Assembly: GCA_964627795.1 (NCBI GenBank)
Contig: CAZVLF010000001.1
Coordinates: 186,001 to 250,000 of the forward strand
Direction: 5' to 3'
From: CANDYO01 sp964627795
GTDB lineage: Bacteria; Pseudomonadota; Alphaproteobacteria; Rickettsiales; CANDYO01
DNA length: 64,000 nucleotides
Shown here: positions 55,535-64,000 of the stretch, piece by piece
Position numbering within the stretch: the first letter of the stretch is position 1
Layout of the letters: each line of letters opens with the position of its first letter
Translations under genes and position numbers: made by a program
Notes under the pieces: generated by a model
Databases searched by the model: none
Seen by the model: only the letters and a program-made list of their open reading frames with translations
Told to the model about the DNA's origin: nothing

Positions 55535-55580
55535 ATTTTTTAATCTTTAATAAAACTTGGTTAAGTTAGCTTTAACAAAC

Positions 55581-56996
55581 CTAAAACCAGCCTAAATATT
55601 TCCACCAAAGGCTCCCAATTCCACCCCAAATTGCTATATTAATTAAAGCCATACCTAACCCTATTTTCCACCATTGCATTGTAGAAACAGCTTTAGCCTC
55701 AAAATATACAGGGGCTGAAGATATGCCGTAATGAGTTAACCCTCCTGAAAGTGTAGAAAAATAAGCTAATAACATTGCGGCCATAATAGGCTGAACATTA
55801 AAACCTAAAATCAGAAGTAGAAAAGTGCTGAATAAAACTGTTATATGAGCAGTAATACTTGCAAAAAGATAGTGGATAAAAAAATATATCAACAATAAAA
55901 GTGGAACGGCAACCATTGTAGGGTAGCTACTAAGAGAATTACCTATTTTAGTTGCTATCCATTTTATGGTTCCAAATTCTGCTAGAAAACCAGATAACAT
56001 AACCATAACAGCAAACCAAACAAAGCTATCCCATGCAGCTTTCTCATTTATTGCATCTTCCCAAGTTAATACCCCTGTTACTAGTAAAGCCACAACCCCC
56101 ATCATTGCTACGGCGGTTGCATCTAAACCGATTTTTTTATCTAATATCCATCCTGTTATCAAGGCGATAAAAGTAACCATCATAATAATTTCTTGTATTG
56201 TTAACTTACCCATAGCTTTTAAAGCCTCAAGAGCATGTTTAGGAGCATCAGGAGAAGCTTTAGTTGCAGGTGGAAACATATAATAAACAAAAAGAGGCAT
56301 AATCAGTAAGCTTATAAGACCTGGAACTATTGCACCTAGCGCCCAAGTTCCCCAACTTATTTCAATGCCTTCTTTAAACGCTAAACTTTGTACCAAAGGA
56401 TTAGCCGCCATTGCTGTAAGAAACATTGCACTTGTTATTACGTTTGCTTGGAAACAAACCTGGCCTAGAAATCCTAAGTTTCTCTTTTGGGAACTTGAAG
56501 ACACCTGATCACCATATGCGGATGCAACAGATTGAGTAATTGGATAAATTACTCCTCCTCCTCGTGCAGTTACACTCGGTATCATTGGTGAAAGAAGAAA
56601 TTCTGCTAATACTAAACCATATGAAAGGCCTAAACTTGTGGTACCAACTTTAGAAATAAAATAATATGCAATTCTTTTTCCTAGGCCAGTTTTTATTATT
56701 CCACGAGCAATAAAAAATGCAAATACAAGCAACCAAACAACATTTTCACTAAATCCACTTAACACCTGCTTTGTAGTTAAAACCCCAGTTATTAGGCAGG
56801 TGACAGCTCCCAGCAATGCAATCGCACTTATAGGCAAGGGATTTAACACTATACCTATCATTGTACAAATAAAGATTACAAATAAATGCCAACTTTTAGA
56901 AGTAAGCTCTGGAGATAGAGGACTAACCCATAATATAAGCCCAACTATATAAAGAAGGAAAATAGTTAATAATCCACGGTATTTATTTTTTGTCAT
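55581..56996 (-). CDS. DASS-family dicarboxylate transporter (2-oxoglutarate/malate translocator type)
   Basis: This is a secondary transporter of the divalent anion:Na+ symporter family, with about 12-14 membrane helices. I set the start at ATG 56996 (MTKNKYRGLL); an ATG 16 codons upstream would add a basic leader. Family signatures include SPMIPSVTARGGGVIYPI near the middle and HYLFASITAHITVLFSTF and GGLTHYGISSAPVYF near the end. This sequence type matches SodiT/plastid 2-oxoglutarate-malate translocators, also found in Chlamydiae. In an intracellular bacterium it probably imports host dicarboxylates. It converges with xerC. Confidence 0.85.
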   Translation of the reverse strand: MTKNKYRGLLTIFLLYIVGLILWVSPLSPELTSKSWHLFVIFICTMIGIVLNPLPISAIALLGAVTCLITGVLTTKQVLSGFSENVVWLLVFAFFIARGIIKTGLGKRIAYYFISKVGTTSLGLSYGLVLAEFLLSPMIPSVTARGGGVIYPITQSVASAYGDQVSSSSQKRNLGFLGQVCFQANVITSAMFLTAMAANPLVQSLAFKEGIEISWGTWALGAIVPGLISLLIMPLFVYYMFPPATKASPDAPKHALEALKAMGKLTIQEIIMMVTFIALITGWILDKKIGLDATAVAMMGVVALLVTGVLTWEDAINEKAAWDSFVWFAVMVMLSGFLAEFGTIKWIATKIGNSLSSYPTMVAVPLLLLIYFFIHYLFASITAHITVLFSTFLLLILGFNVQPIMAAMLLAYFSTLSGGLTHYGISSAPVYFEAKAVSTMQWWKIGLGMALINIAIWGGIGSLWWKYLGWF

Positions 56997-57069
56997 AAAT
57001 TTACTAATTTTTCTAGACTTAAAATTTATCAAAATATAGAACAAACTATTTTATGCTACAAGCTATATT

Positions 57070-58203
57070 TTACTTTCCAAAAAGATTTTTAATTTTTGTA
57101 AAAAAGCTTTCTGATTCAGGGCTTGAAGTATTAGTTTCAATACCAGCAAATTGTTTAATCAAATCTTTTTGTTCTTCGCTTAAATTTATTGGAGTTTCAA
57201 CAATAGTATGTATATATAAATCACCAAAATTTTTCGAATGCATTATAGGCATCCCCTTACCTTTAAGTCTAAATTTTGCATTTGTTTGAGTTCCTTCTGG
57301 AATTGTAAATTTAACAGCCGCTCCCTCTATTGAAGGAACTTCAACACTACCACCTAAAATTGCAGTACTCATTTTTATAGGCATATGACAATGCAAATCT
57401 GCCCCATGTCTTTCATATATAGGATGTTTTTTAAGAGATATAAAAATATAAAGGTCCCCTGATTGTCCTCCTCTTATACCAGCCTCTCCCTCACCACTAA
57501 GGCGAATTCTAGTACCTTCTTCAACGCCTGCAGGAATAGATACAGAGAGAGTTTTTTCTCTTGTTACCCTTCCTTCACCTCCACAAGGTTTGCATGGGTT
57601 TTTAATTATTTTTCCTGATCCTTGGCAAACATGGCAAGTTCTCTCCATCGCAAAGAAACCTTGCTGCATTCTAATTCTTCCTTGTCCAGAACAAGTTGTA
57701 CAACGAGATGCATCAGATTTATCAGCACTGCCAGTAGAATTACATGAAGTACACCCAACTGCAGTATTGAATTTTATCTTAGTTTGCTTACCCTTAAAAG
57801 CTTCATCTAAAGTTATTGATAAATTATACCTAAGGTCAGCACCTCGGTTATTAAATTCATGGTGGCGTGCACCCCCACCTCCCATCATATTTTCAAATAT
57901 GTCATTAAACATGTCTGAAAATCCACCAGCTCCTTGGAAGCCACTAGAACCTCTACCAAAACCTCCGAAGCCTGCATTTTGATCAAAAGCTGCATGCCCA
58001 TAACTGTCATATGCAGCTCTTTTTTGTGGGTCACTTAAAACTTCATAAGCAGCAGCTATTTTTTGAAATTTTTCTGCTGCTTCTTTGTTATTAGGATTAC
58101 GATCAGGATGATATTGCATTGCAAGCTTTCGATAGGCCTTTTTTAAATCGGCCTCATTTACATTTTTCTCTACACCAAGCGTTTTGTAATAATCTTCTGT
58201 CAT
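57070..58203 (-). CDS. dnaJ: Chaperone protein DnaJ
   Basis: The type I Hsp40 co-chaperone stimulates DnaK ATPase. The 377-residue protein has the J domain with HPD (YHPDRNPNN), a Gly/Phe-rich linker (GFGGFGRGSSGFQGAGGF), four zinc-finger repeats and the C-terminal substrate-binding domains. The first zinc repeat, CTSCNSTGS, departs slightly from CxxCxGxG; the other three (CTTCSGQG, CHVCQGSG, CKPCGGEG) are canonical. It follows dnaK by 20 bases. Confidence 0.97.
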   Translation of the reverse strand: MTEDYYKTLGVEKNVNEADLKKAYRKLAMQYHPDRNPNNKEAAEKFQKIAAAYEVLSDPQKRAAYDSYGHAAFDQNAGFGGFGRGSSGFQGAGGFSDMFNDIFENMMGGGGARHHEFNNRGADLRYNLSITLDEAFKGKQTKIKFNTAVGCTSCNSTGSADKSDASRCTTCSGQGRIRMQQGFFAMERTCHVCQGSGKIIKNPCKPCGGEGRVTREKTLSVSIPAGVEEGTRIRLSGEGEAGIRGGQSGDLYIFISLKKHPIYERHGADLHCHMPIKMSTAILGGSVEVPSIEGAAVKFTIPEGTQTNAKFRLKGKGMPIMHSKNFGDLYIHTIVETPINLSEEQKDLIKQFAGIETNTSSPESESFFTKIKNLFGK

Positions 58204-58223
58204 CGTAAATCCTAATATAGTTA

Positions 58224-60134
58224 CTATTTTTTGTCTTGATCATCCTTTACTTCTTCAAATTCAGCATCAACTACTTTTTCTGAGGAAGTATCATTGGTTG
58301 CTGTTTCTGAAGAATTTTCTGCTGCAGGCTGATCTTTATACATTGCTTCACCAATAGCCATTGAAGATTGCATTAAGCTTTCTGTTTTAGCTTTGATTTC
58401 ATCAGTATTATCTCCATTGATAGCTTGTTTTAAGCTTTCTATGTCAGCTTCTATTTTTGATTTAACGTCAGAAGAAACCTTATCGCCATGCTCTTTTAAG
58501 CTTTTTTCAGCAGAATAAATTAAGCTATCGGCATGATTTTTAGCTTCTATTTTTTCACGACGTTTCTTATCTTCTGCTGCATTTTGCTCAGCATCTTTTA
58601 CCATTTTATTAATGTCGTCTTCAGATAAACCACCAGAAGCTTGGATCGTTATACGCTGCTCTTTACCACTGGCTTTATCTTTCGCGTTAACGCTAACAAT
58701 ACCATTAGCATCAATGTCAAAAGTTACTTCAATTTGTGGCACTCCTCTTGGTGATGGCGGAATTCCTTCCAAATTAAACTGTCCTAGCAACTTGTTATCA
58801 GAAGCCATTTCTCTTTCACCTTGGAACACTCTAATTGTAACTGCAGTTTGATTGTCAGCAGCAGTTGAAAATACCTGGCTCTTCTTGGTTGGAATTGTAG
58901 TGTTACGATCAATAAGTTTAGTCATTACACCACCCATTGTTTCAAGTCCTAATGAAAGTGGAGTAACATCAAGTAGAAGAATATCTTTAACATCTCCTTT
59001 TAAAACACCACCTTGAATTGCAGCCCCAAGAGCTACAACCTCATCTGGATTCACTCCTTTATGAGGTTCACGTCCAAATAATTCTTTTACCTTTTGGATA
59101 ACTTTTGGCATTCTTGTCATACCACCAACAAGAACAACTTCTTTTATATCACTGAAAGAAAGGCCAGCATCTTTAAGCGCTTTCTTGCAAGGCTCTATAG
59201 TTCTTTCAATTAAATCATCCACTAAGCTTTCTAATTTTGAACGCGATAATTTAACCATCAAGTGTTTTGGTCCAGTTGCATCAGCCGTGATAAATGGTAA
59301 ATTTATATCAGTTTCTAAAGTGCTTGAAAGCTCAATTTTAGCCTTTTCCGAAGCTTCTTTAAGTCTTTGTAAAGCAAGAGGATCATTCTTTAAATTTATT
59401 CCGGTATCTTTTTTAAATTCTTCAACTAAGTAGTCAAGAATTCTCATATCAAAATCTTCACCACCAAGGAAAGTGTCTCCATTGGTTGATCTAACTTCAA
59501 ATACACCATCTCCAATCTCTAAAATTGAAACGTCAAATGTACCACCACCGAGATCATAAACTGCTATAATTTTATTTTCTGATTTATCAAGACCATATGC
59601 CAGTGCAGCTGCAGTAGGCTCATTAATAATTCTTAGAACCTCTAAACCTGCAATACGTCCTGCATCTTTTGTAGCTTGTCTTTGAGCGTCATTAAAATAT
59701 GCTGGCACTGTTATTACTGCTTGAGTTACTTTCTCACCTAAAAAACTTTCTGCAGTTTCTTTTAATTTTTGTAAAATAAACGCACTTATTTGGCTAGGAG
59801 AATATTTTTCACCCTTAGCTTCAACCCAAGCATCACCATTATCTGCTTTAACAATTTTATATGGAACTAAACCTATGTCTTTTTGAGTCATAGGCTCATC
59901 AAATCTTCTTCCAATCAATCTTTTGATTGCAAATAATGTATTAACAGGATTAGTTACAGCTTGTCTTTTTGCAGGCCCCCCCACTAATCTTTCGCCTGTA
60001 TCAGTGAAAGCGACTATTGAAGGAGTAGTTCTACCCCCTTCTGCATTTTCAATTACTCTTGGATCTTTGCCTTCCATAATTGCTATGCAAGAGTTAGTTG
60101 TACCCAAGTCAATACCTAAAATATAATTAGACAT
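58224..60134 (-). CDS. dnaK: Chaperone protein DnaK (Hsp70)
   Basis: The ATP-dependent Hsp70 chaperone has 636 residues. The N-terminal ATPase domain begins YILGIDLGTTNSCIAIMEG and includes VPAYFNDAQRQATKDAG and AVYDLGGGTFDVSILE. The interdomain linker DILLLDVTPLSLGLET and the substrate-binding domain follow, with an acidic disordered tail ending in EEVKDDQDKK. It is the first gene of dnaKJ. An upstream promoter candidate is listed separately. Confidence 0.98.
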   Translation of the reverse strand: MSNYILGIDLGTTNSCIAIMEGKDPRVIENAEGGRTTPSIVAFTDTGERLVGGPAKRQAVTNPVNTLFAIKRLIGRRFDEPMTQKDIGLVPYKIVKADNGDAWVEAKGEKYSPSQISAFILQKLKETAESFLGEKVTQAVITVPAYFNDAQRQATKDAGRIAGLEVLRIINEPTAAALAYGLDKSENKIIAVYDLGGGTFDVSILEIGDGVFEVRSTNGDTFLGGEDFDMRILDYLVEEFKKDTGINLKNDPLALQRLKEASEKAKIELSSTLETDINLPFITADATGPKHLMVKLSRSKLESLVDDLIERTIEPCKKALKDAGLSFSDIKEVVLVGGMTRMPKVIQKVKELFGREPHKGVNPDEVVALGAAIQGGVLKGDVKDILLLDVTPLSLGLETMGGVMTKLIDRNTTIPTKKSQVFSTAADNQTAVTIRVFQGEREMASDNKLLGQFNLEGIPPSPRGVPQIEVTFDIDANGIVSVNAKDKASGKEQRITIQASGGLSEDDINKMVKDAEQNAAEDKKRREKIEAKNHADSLIYSAEKSLKEHGDKVSSDVKSKIEADIESLKQAINGDNTDEIKAKTESLMQSSMAIGEAMYKDQPAAENSSETATNDTSSEKVVDAEFEEVKDDQDKK

Positions 60135-60179
60135 TTTAACCTCATTATTAATTTAATAAATCAAACAATTTATGACTTA

Positions 60180-60208
60180 GATATAATCATCATTTAGTGA
60201 AAATCAAG
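60180..60208 (-). promoter_or_regulatory. Candidate dnaK promoter
   Basis: On the minus strand CTTGAT (60203-60208) and TATATC (60180-60185) are separated by 17 bases, about 46 bases before the dnaK ATG. The CTTGA start fits both sigma70-like and sigma32-like -35 elements. The GC-rich CCCAT-type -10 of sigma32 promoters is not seen, so heat-shock control is not proven. Confidence 0.4.
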
Positions 60209-60241
60209 ATTAGGAAAAATATTTTTTCATCATTAAATAAA

Positions 60242-60266
60242 AAAAGGCGCTTAAAAAGCGCCTTTT
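60242..60266 (-). terminator. Rho-independent terminator after the Bax-inhibitor-1 family gene
   Basis: A hairpin with 11-base perfect arms (60242-60252 and 60256-60266) and a 3-base loop has a GCGC-containing stem. On the minus strand the stem is followed by a T run continuing the TTTT of the arm. It lies 23 bases after the stop of the gene at 60289 and upstream of the dnaK promoter, isolating the two units. Confidence 0.85.
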
Positions 60267-60288
60267 AGTAAAATATTTAAAATATTTA

Positions 60289-61008
60289 TTAGTCTCTTCT
60301 ATTACCAAAGAATCTTAAAAGCATTATAAATAGATTGATAAAATCTAGATATAAAGTAAGAGCTCCTTGTATAGCAAGCTTAGCTGATGTTTCTCTATCA
60401 AGATTTGCAGAATAAAAATAAATACTTTTGATTTTCTGCACATCATATGCAGTTAAACCAGTAAAAATTAACACTCCAAGGATAGAAACTGTAAATTGGA
60501 TCGCTGAGCTTTGGAAGAATATGTTTGCTAATGAAGCAATTAAAATTCCCATTACTCCCATCATTAGAAATGATCCAAAATTGGTTAGGTCCTTTTTCGT
60601 TGAATAACCATATATACTCATTGCACCATATACTGAAGCTGTTACAAAAAATGTTCTAGCTATGCTTTCTCCAGTATATTGATGAAACAATAGCCCCATT
60701 GACAATCCCATTGCTACAGAATATACCCAAAAAGTTATTCTGGCCGCACTTGCAGACATAGAGTTAATCTTAAACGAGAAAAACATCACTATAGCAAGCG
60801 GAGAAAGTTGAATTAACCAACCAAATGGAGTGATTCCTTTTTCTGATATAATAAGGTTCATGAATGCATCAGTACTTGCATAAAATGCCATCACGCCTGT
60901 TACAAGAAGAGCTAAGGCCATTAGATTAAAAATTTGTTGCATGTATGATCTTAATCCAACATCATAAGCTTGAGCTGATGTATTGGTATTGTATTTTGTA
61001 AAGTTCAT
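60289..61008 (-). CDS. Bax inhibitor-1/YccA family membrane protein
   Basis: This 239-residue protein has seven predicted transmembrane helices and the family's pattern: an N-terminal DVGLRSYMQQIFNLMALALL, a central VTASVYGAMSIYGYSTKKDL, and a C-terminal TAYDVQKIK followed by a final helix with LYLDFINLFIMLLRFFG. Members act as pH-sensitive Ca2+ leak channels or modulate proteases. It is a single-gene unit with its own terminator. Confidence 0.93.
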   Translation of the reverse strand: MNFTKYNTNTSAQAYDVGLRSYMQQIFNLMALALLVTGVMAFYASTDAFMNLIISEKGITPFGWLIQLSPLAIVMFFSFKINSMSASAARITFWVYSVAMGLSMGLLFHQYTGESIARTFFVTASVYGAMSIYGYSTKKDLTNFGSFLMMGVMGILIASLANIFFQSSAIQFTVSILGVLIFTGLTAYDVQKIKSIYFYSANLDRETSAKLAIQGALTLYLDFINLFIMLLRFFGNRRD

Positions 61009-61097
61009 AAACTACCTCTCTTAGATATAATTACAATACTATATTAGTATAGTTATTAGATGCATATTTTTCAAGGTATGTTTCTAAATTAAAAGGA

Positions 61098-61397
61098 TTA
61101 ATAATTTTTCAAGCCTAAATCATTTACCAATCTGGCCTCAAGAGTTTGAGTATTTTTATCGATCCATGCGCTTTTATCTTCATTAAAACTAAAGTAACCT
61201 GCATTACTTACAGGAGAAGAAAGCCAAATTTGCTTTGAGGGAGAATGTTGGTTGATAATATATTCTCCCTGATCAGTATAAATGTGAAGGATATTATTAA
61301 TTAAATCAAAGTCTCCATCAAAACCTGATTCTTGAAGAATATCATAAATGCGATTAATTTCTTTTTCTGCTAATTTACAAAATTTTGAATATTCCAT
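61098..61397 (-). CDS. cyaY: Iron donor protein CyaY (bacterial frataxin)
   Basis: Frataxin binds iron and modulates Fe-S cluster assembly. The 99-residue protein starts with an acidic helix (MEYSKFCKLAEKEINRIYD) and has the beta-sheet core with GEYIINQHSPSKQIWLSSPV followed by GYFSF, close to the frataxin signature. Its first base overlaps the stop of the upstream flavoprotein gene, implying co-translation. Confidence 0.93.
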   Translation of the reverse strand: MEYSKFCKLAEKEINRIYDILQESGFDGDFDLINNILHIYTDQGEYIINQHSPSKQIWLSSPVSNAGYFSFNEDKSAWIDKNTQTLEARLVNDLGLKNY

Positions 61398-62395
61398 TAA
61401 TAAACCTGATAAGTTTGTTCAACTAATTCATTTATGATTTCAGCTGCAGACTGCTTTTCGTTAACCATACCAACACTTTGTCCAGCCATAACTGAACCAT
61501 ATTCTACATCTCCATCAATGACTGCTCTTTTTAAAGCACCTGCCCAGAAATGTTCTATCATCAATTGAGCTTCTTCTTTAGTTAATTTTCCTTGATTATA
61601 TTCATCAATTGCTTTTCTTTGAGCTATAAGAAATTCATTGGTACCTTTATTTGCAATTGCCCTAACTGGAATAACTGGAAATGCTGGGTCAAGTTGAATT
61701 GAGGTAATAGTATCTCTTGCTTGAGATTTAATAAATATATTTTTAAAGCTATCATGGGCTATTGATTCATGAGCGCAAACAAACCTTGTTCCCAATTGAC
61801 ATCCTGCAGCTCCCATTCTTAAAAATTGCGCTATTGCTTCTCCTTTACCAATTCCACCAGCAACAAAAATAGGTATTTGGTCTTTAAGAGTAGGTATAAT
61901 TTCTTGTGCTAAAACTATGGTTGATACCGGACCTATATGGCCACCTGCTTCCATCCCTTCTATTATCAAACCATCTATTCCCATTTTTATAAGCTTTTTT
62001 GCAATTATTAAAGCTGGAGCAAAAGCTATAACTTTAATATTGCCTTCTTTTAAACTTTCAATCATGCTTGATTTAGGAAGACCGCCAGCTAAAACTACAT
62101 GAGTAACTCTATTTTTTTTACAAACTTCTATAAGCTCATCAAGCTGAGGATGCATTGTAATAAGATTTACCCCAAAATTTTTATTAGTTAAATTTTGTGT
62201 GGCTTGAATTTCTTTTTCTAACATATTTGGATTCATGGAACCGCAAGCTATCACTCCAAATCCTCCAGCATTAGAAATGGCTGAAACTAAATTACGTTCT
62301 GACACCCATGACATAGCTCCAGCCATAATTGCATACTTACTGCCAAGTAAATCCGTTCCTTTTTTCCAAATGTATGATAAGTCTTTATTTTCCAT
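61397..62395 (-). CDS. NPD-family FMN-dependent oxidoreductase (nitronate monooxygenase-like)
   Basis: This TIM-barrel flavoprotein contains IMAGAMSWVSERNLV at the N-terminus, AGGFGVI, EGMEAGGHIGP, VAGGIGKGEAIAQFL and GAAGCQLGTRFVC for FMN binding. The family includes nitronate monooxygenases and the enoyl-ACP reductase FabK; by eye I cannot decide between a detoxification and a fatty-acid role. ATG 62395 is chosen; a GTG at 62407 would overlap the lysC stop by one base and is a possible coupled start. It lies between lysC and cyaY in a tight run from valS. Confidence 0.82.
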   Translation of the reverse strand: MENKDLSYIWKKGTDLLGSKYAIMAGAMSWVSERNLVSAISNAGGFGVIACGSMNPNMLEKEIQATQNLTNKNFGVNLITMHPQLDELIEVCKKNRVTHVVLAGGLPKSSMIESLKEGNIKVIAFAPALIIAKKLIKMGIDGLIIEGMEAGGHIGPVSTIVLAQEIIPTLKDQIPIFVAGGIGKGEAIAQFLRMGAAGCQLGTRFVCAHESIAHDSFKNIFIKSQARDTITSIQLDPAFPVIPVRAIANKGTNEFLIAQRKAIDEYNQGKLTKEEAQLMIEHFWAGALKRAVIDGDVEYGSVMAGQSVGMVNEKQSAAEIINELVEQTYQVY

Positions 62396-62406
62396 TTTAT
62401 TTTTCA

Positions 62407-63414
62407 CTAATTATCTGACGCTTGATCTAACCCACAAACTGAGTGCATACATCTCATTGCTGTAAACTTATCTACATCTTTAACATATAAAACAACTGAT
62501 AAGTCTTTTTTAATAAATTCAATCACTTCTATTTTATTATTATCAAGATCCTTAACAATAGTTTGTAATAATTCATTTTCCTGTACATTTTTACCAATTA
62601 TTGTAATTTTAGCAACTAAATTATTTAAATCATCTTTACTTAAAGCAATCCCTGTAATTCGCCTGGAAGGTGCAGATTCATTTATCATTGTTCCTAAATT
62701 AAAGGTAAAACTTGAAAGAACTTGCAAATTAATATTATATTTTTTTGCTAAAATTGCTGACTTGGTTTGCAAAACTTTAGCTCCAGCATCAGCAAGAGCT
62801 ATCATTTCATCATAATTTATACAATCTAGTTTTTGTGCTTTAGCTACTATGCGAGGATCCGCAGTAAATACCCCTTCAACATCTGTATAAATCTCACATT
62901 TAGTCGCCGACAATGCTCCTGCCATAATTATAGCCGTGGTATCAGACCCCCCCCTACCTAGCGTAGAAATTCGCTCCTCTTTGCTAATTCCTTGAAATCC
63001 AGTTACAACTGCTACGTCATACCCGCTGGCAAATGATGCAAAAATTTTCGTAGGGTCGACTATATCCACTACAGCATCATCTATATTACCTAAAGTTTTG
63101 ATACCCGCTTGCCATCCCAACCAAGATCTAGATTTATAACCTAATTCTTGCAGTATAAGAGAAAATAATCCTGCTGAAACCTGCTCTCCTGTTGATAACA
63201 CACTTGAATATTCTGCAAGCGCATTATTTGAAACACATTGCGAAATTTCATGAGTTAAAGAAACTAAATGATCAGTCACTCCAGCCATAGCTGATACAAC
63301 TACTACAACTTTGTTGCCCTGCTCAACTTCTGCTCCTACTCGTCTTGCTGCATTATTCATCAACTTAATATTAGCTAATGAAGTTCCACCAAATTTTAAA
63401 ACTACAATCTTCAT
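62407..63414 (-). CDS. lysC: Aspartate kinase, shortened regulatory region
   Basis: Aspartokinase phosphorylates aspartate, the entry step to DAP, lysine and threonine. The 335 residues include KFGGTSLANIKLM, STGEQVSAGLF, the LGRGGSDTTAI loop, and YTDVEGVFTADPRIV. The kinase domain is complete. After RRITGIALSKDD the sequence passes almost directly to a single ACT-like segment (LVAKITIIGKN to CGLDQ), so about 70 residues, one of the usual two ACT domains, are missing relative to the common length of about 400. Feedback control by lysine or threonine is probably altered. Its ATG overlaps the valS stop (ATGA). Confidence 0.93.
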   Translation of the reverse strand: MKIVVLKFGGTSLANIKLMNNAARRVGAEVEQGNKVVVVVSAMAGVTDHLVSLTHEISQCVSNNALAEYSSVLSTGEQVSAGLFSLILQELGYKSRSWLGWQAGIKTLGNIDDAVVDIVDPTKIFASFASGYDVAVVTGFQGISKEERISTLGRGGSDTTAIIMAGALSATKCEIYTDVEGVFTADPRIVAKAQKLDCINYDEMIALADAGAKVLQTKSAILAKKYNINLQVLSSFTFNLGTMINESAPSRRITGIALSKDDLNNLVAKITIIGKNVQENELLQTIVKDLDNNKIEVIEFIKKDLSVVLYVKDVDKFTAMRCMHSVCGLDQASDN

Positions 63415-64000
63415 TTCATTATTAATTGGATTTTAAAAAGATCATTTTCTGTGAAAACCATATCATCTATAGATTTTTTCGATATTTTTATGGATTTAGT
63501 TACATTAGCTAAATCATCTTCTATTTCTTCTAAATCAATATTGTCTTTACAATTTAATATATATAATTCGTTAATAGGGGCGCCAACAGAAATTTGCTGC
63601 TCTGCTTTAAGCTTTCTTACAGCTGAAAGAATATTGATAAAATTATCACCTATTTTTTCATTTGCCGAATCATAAGTCATTAATTCTATTTTAGGCCAAC
63701 TTCCTCTTTGGGTAACTAAAACGTCACCATAAATATGAGAATAAATTTCTTCACAAATATGAGGCATAAATGGTGCAAAAAGCTTTAAAATTATGTTCAT
63801 TGAATGATACATTGTAAGCAATGCACTAATTTGCCCTTTATCATCCTTAGCAGACTCATTATATGATCTGGTTTTAGCAATTTCTATGTAATTATCACAA
63901 AAAATATTCCAGAAAAAGTCTTCTATAGCTGTTCTTGCATTACAATACTCAAACTTATTGAATTCATTGGTTGCTTTTTCAACTGTATTATATAATTTTG
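63411..64000 (-). CDS. valS: Valyl-tRNA synthetase, C-terminal part (gene continues beyond the window)
   Basis: The frame is open from the right window edge to a TGA at 63413-63411, encoding about 196 residues of the anticodon-binding and C-terminal region of ValS. Recognisable segments are CNARTAIEDFFWNIFCDNYI, LKLFAPFMPHICEEIY and VRKLKAEQQISVGAP. The internal ATG at 63821 is not a start. The catalytic domain lies outside the window. The stop overlaps lysC by four bases. Confidence 0.94.
   Translation of the reverse strand, partial: KLYNTVEKATNEFNKFEYCNARTAIEDFFWNIFCDNYIEIAKTRSYNESAKDDKGQISALLTMYHSMNIILKLFAPFMPHICEEIYSHIYGDVLVTQRGSWPKIELMTYDSANEKIGDNFINILSAVRKLKAEQQISVGAPINELYILNCKDNIDLEEIEDDLANVTKSIKISKKSIDDMVFTENDLFKIQLIMK

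Noticed and set aside
63451..63821. Internal ATG at 63821 as the start of a small protein
   Set aside because: The frame is open to the window edge and encodes valyl-tRNA synthetase sequence upstream of that ATG.

Overview
The window looks like a chromosomal segment of an obligate intracellular alphaproteobacterium of the order Rickettsiales. The evidence is strongly AT-rich DNA, rickettsial-type gene blocks (petABC, the yfgM-like/bamB/der block, a giant NAD-dependent glutamate dehydrogenase, cyoE with a tiny CoxF-like gene), ankyrin-repeat proteins, and decayed insertion sequences. Several genes fit an amoeba- or protist-associated lineage of the Midichloriaceae type better than a minimal Rickettsia: umuDC, cheY-cheZ, an OTU-type deubiquitinase, a 2204-residue NACHT protein and six tandem GT90 glycosyltransferases. 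The lineage is an inference; no 16S rRNA gene is present.

Layout. 1-1.5 kb: dapD (runs off the left edge), a zinc-ribbon membrane protein, tRNA-Leu(GAG) and initiator tRNA-Met. 1.5-8.5 kb: an accessory island with an IS3-family transposase remnant, a decayed ankyrin gene, an IS481-family remnant, an intact ankyrin-OTU protein with a bipartite nuclear-localisation-like N-terminus, and an unknown coiled-coil protein. 8.5-11.2 kb: petABC (cytochrome bc1). 11.2-16.4 kb, minus strand: umuC, umuD, tRNA-Pro(GGG), an Ala/Glu-rich small protein, ispE, maf, infA, waaA. 16.8-24.6 kb, minus strand: six secreted-looking GT90 paralogues. 24.8-38.2 kb: housekeeping genes, including prfB with a programmed +1 frameshift, rodA, lpdA, an SDR dehydrogenase, dacA, a threonine/serine dehydratase, der, bamB, a yfgM-like gene, xseA, ppa, coxF-like and cyoE. 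38.3-44.9 kb: the NACHT gene. 45-64 kb: rlmD-like, cheZ, cheY, succinate-semialdehyde-type dehydrogenase, NAD-GDH, mnmE, xerC, a DASS-family anion transporter, dnaJ, dnaK, a Bax-inhibitor-1 family protein, cyaY, an NPD-family flavoprotein, a shortened lysC, and the C-terminal part of valS.

How the genes fit together. The core genes describe an aerobic bacterium that probably burns glutamate and other dicarboxylates (NAD-GDH, dicarboxylate transporter, Lpd, bc1 complex, haem O synthesis). It keeps peptidoglycan synthesis and remodelling (dapD, lysC, rodA, dacA) and Kdo-type LPS (waaA). The accessory genes point to interaction with a eukaryotic host: ankyrin-OTU, NACHT/helical-repeat and GT90 proteins. 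The most distinctive system is the GT90 array. It contains three subtypes in two copies each, with gene order suggesting duplication of a two-gene block. At three junctions the next gene's ATG is formed by the previous gene's C-terminal Trp codon. All six products carry signal peptides, although their relatives use nucleotide-sugar donors that are not expected in a bacterial periplasm.
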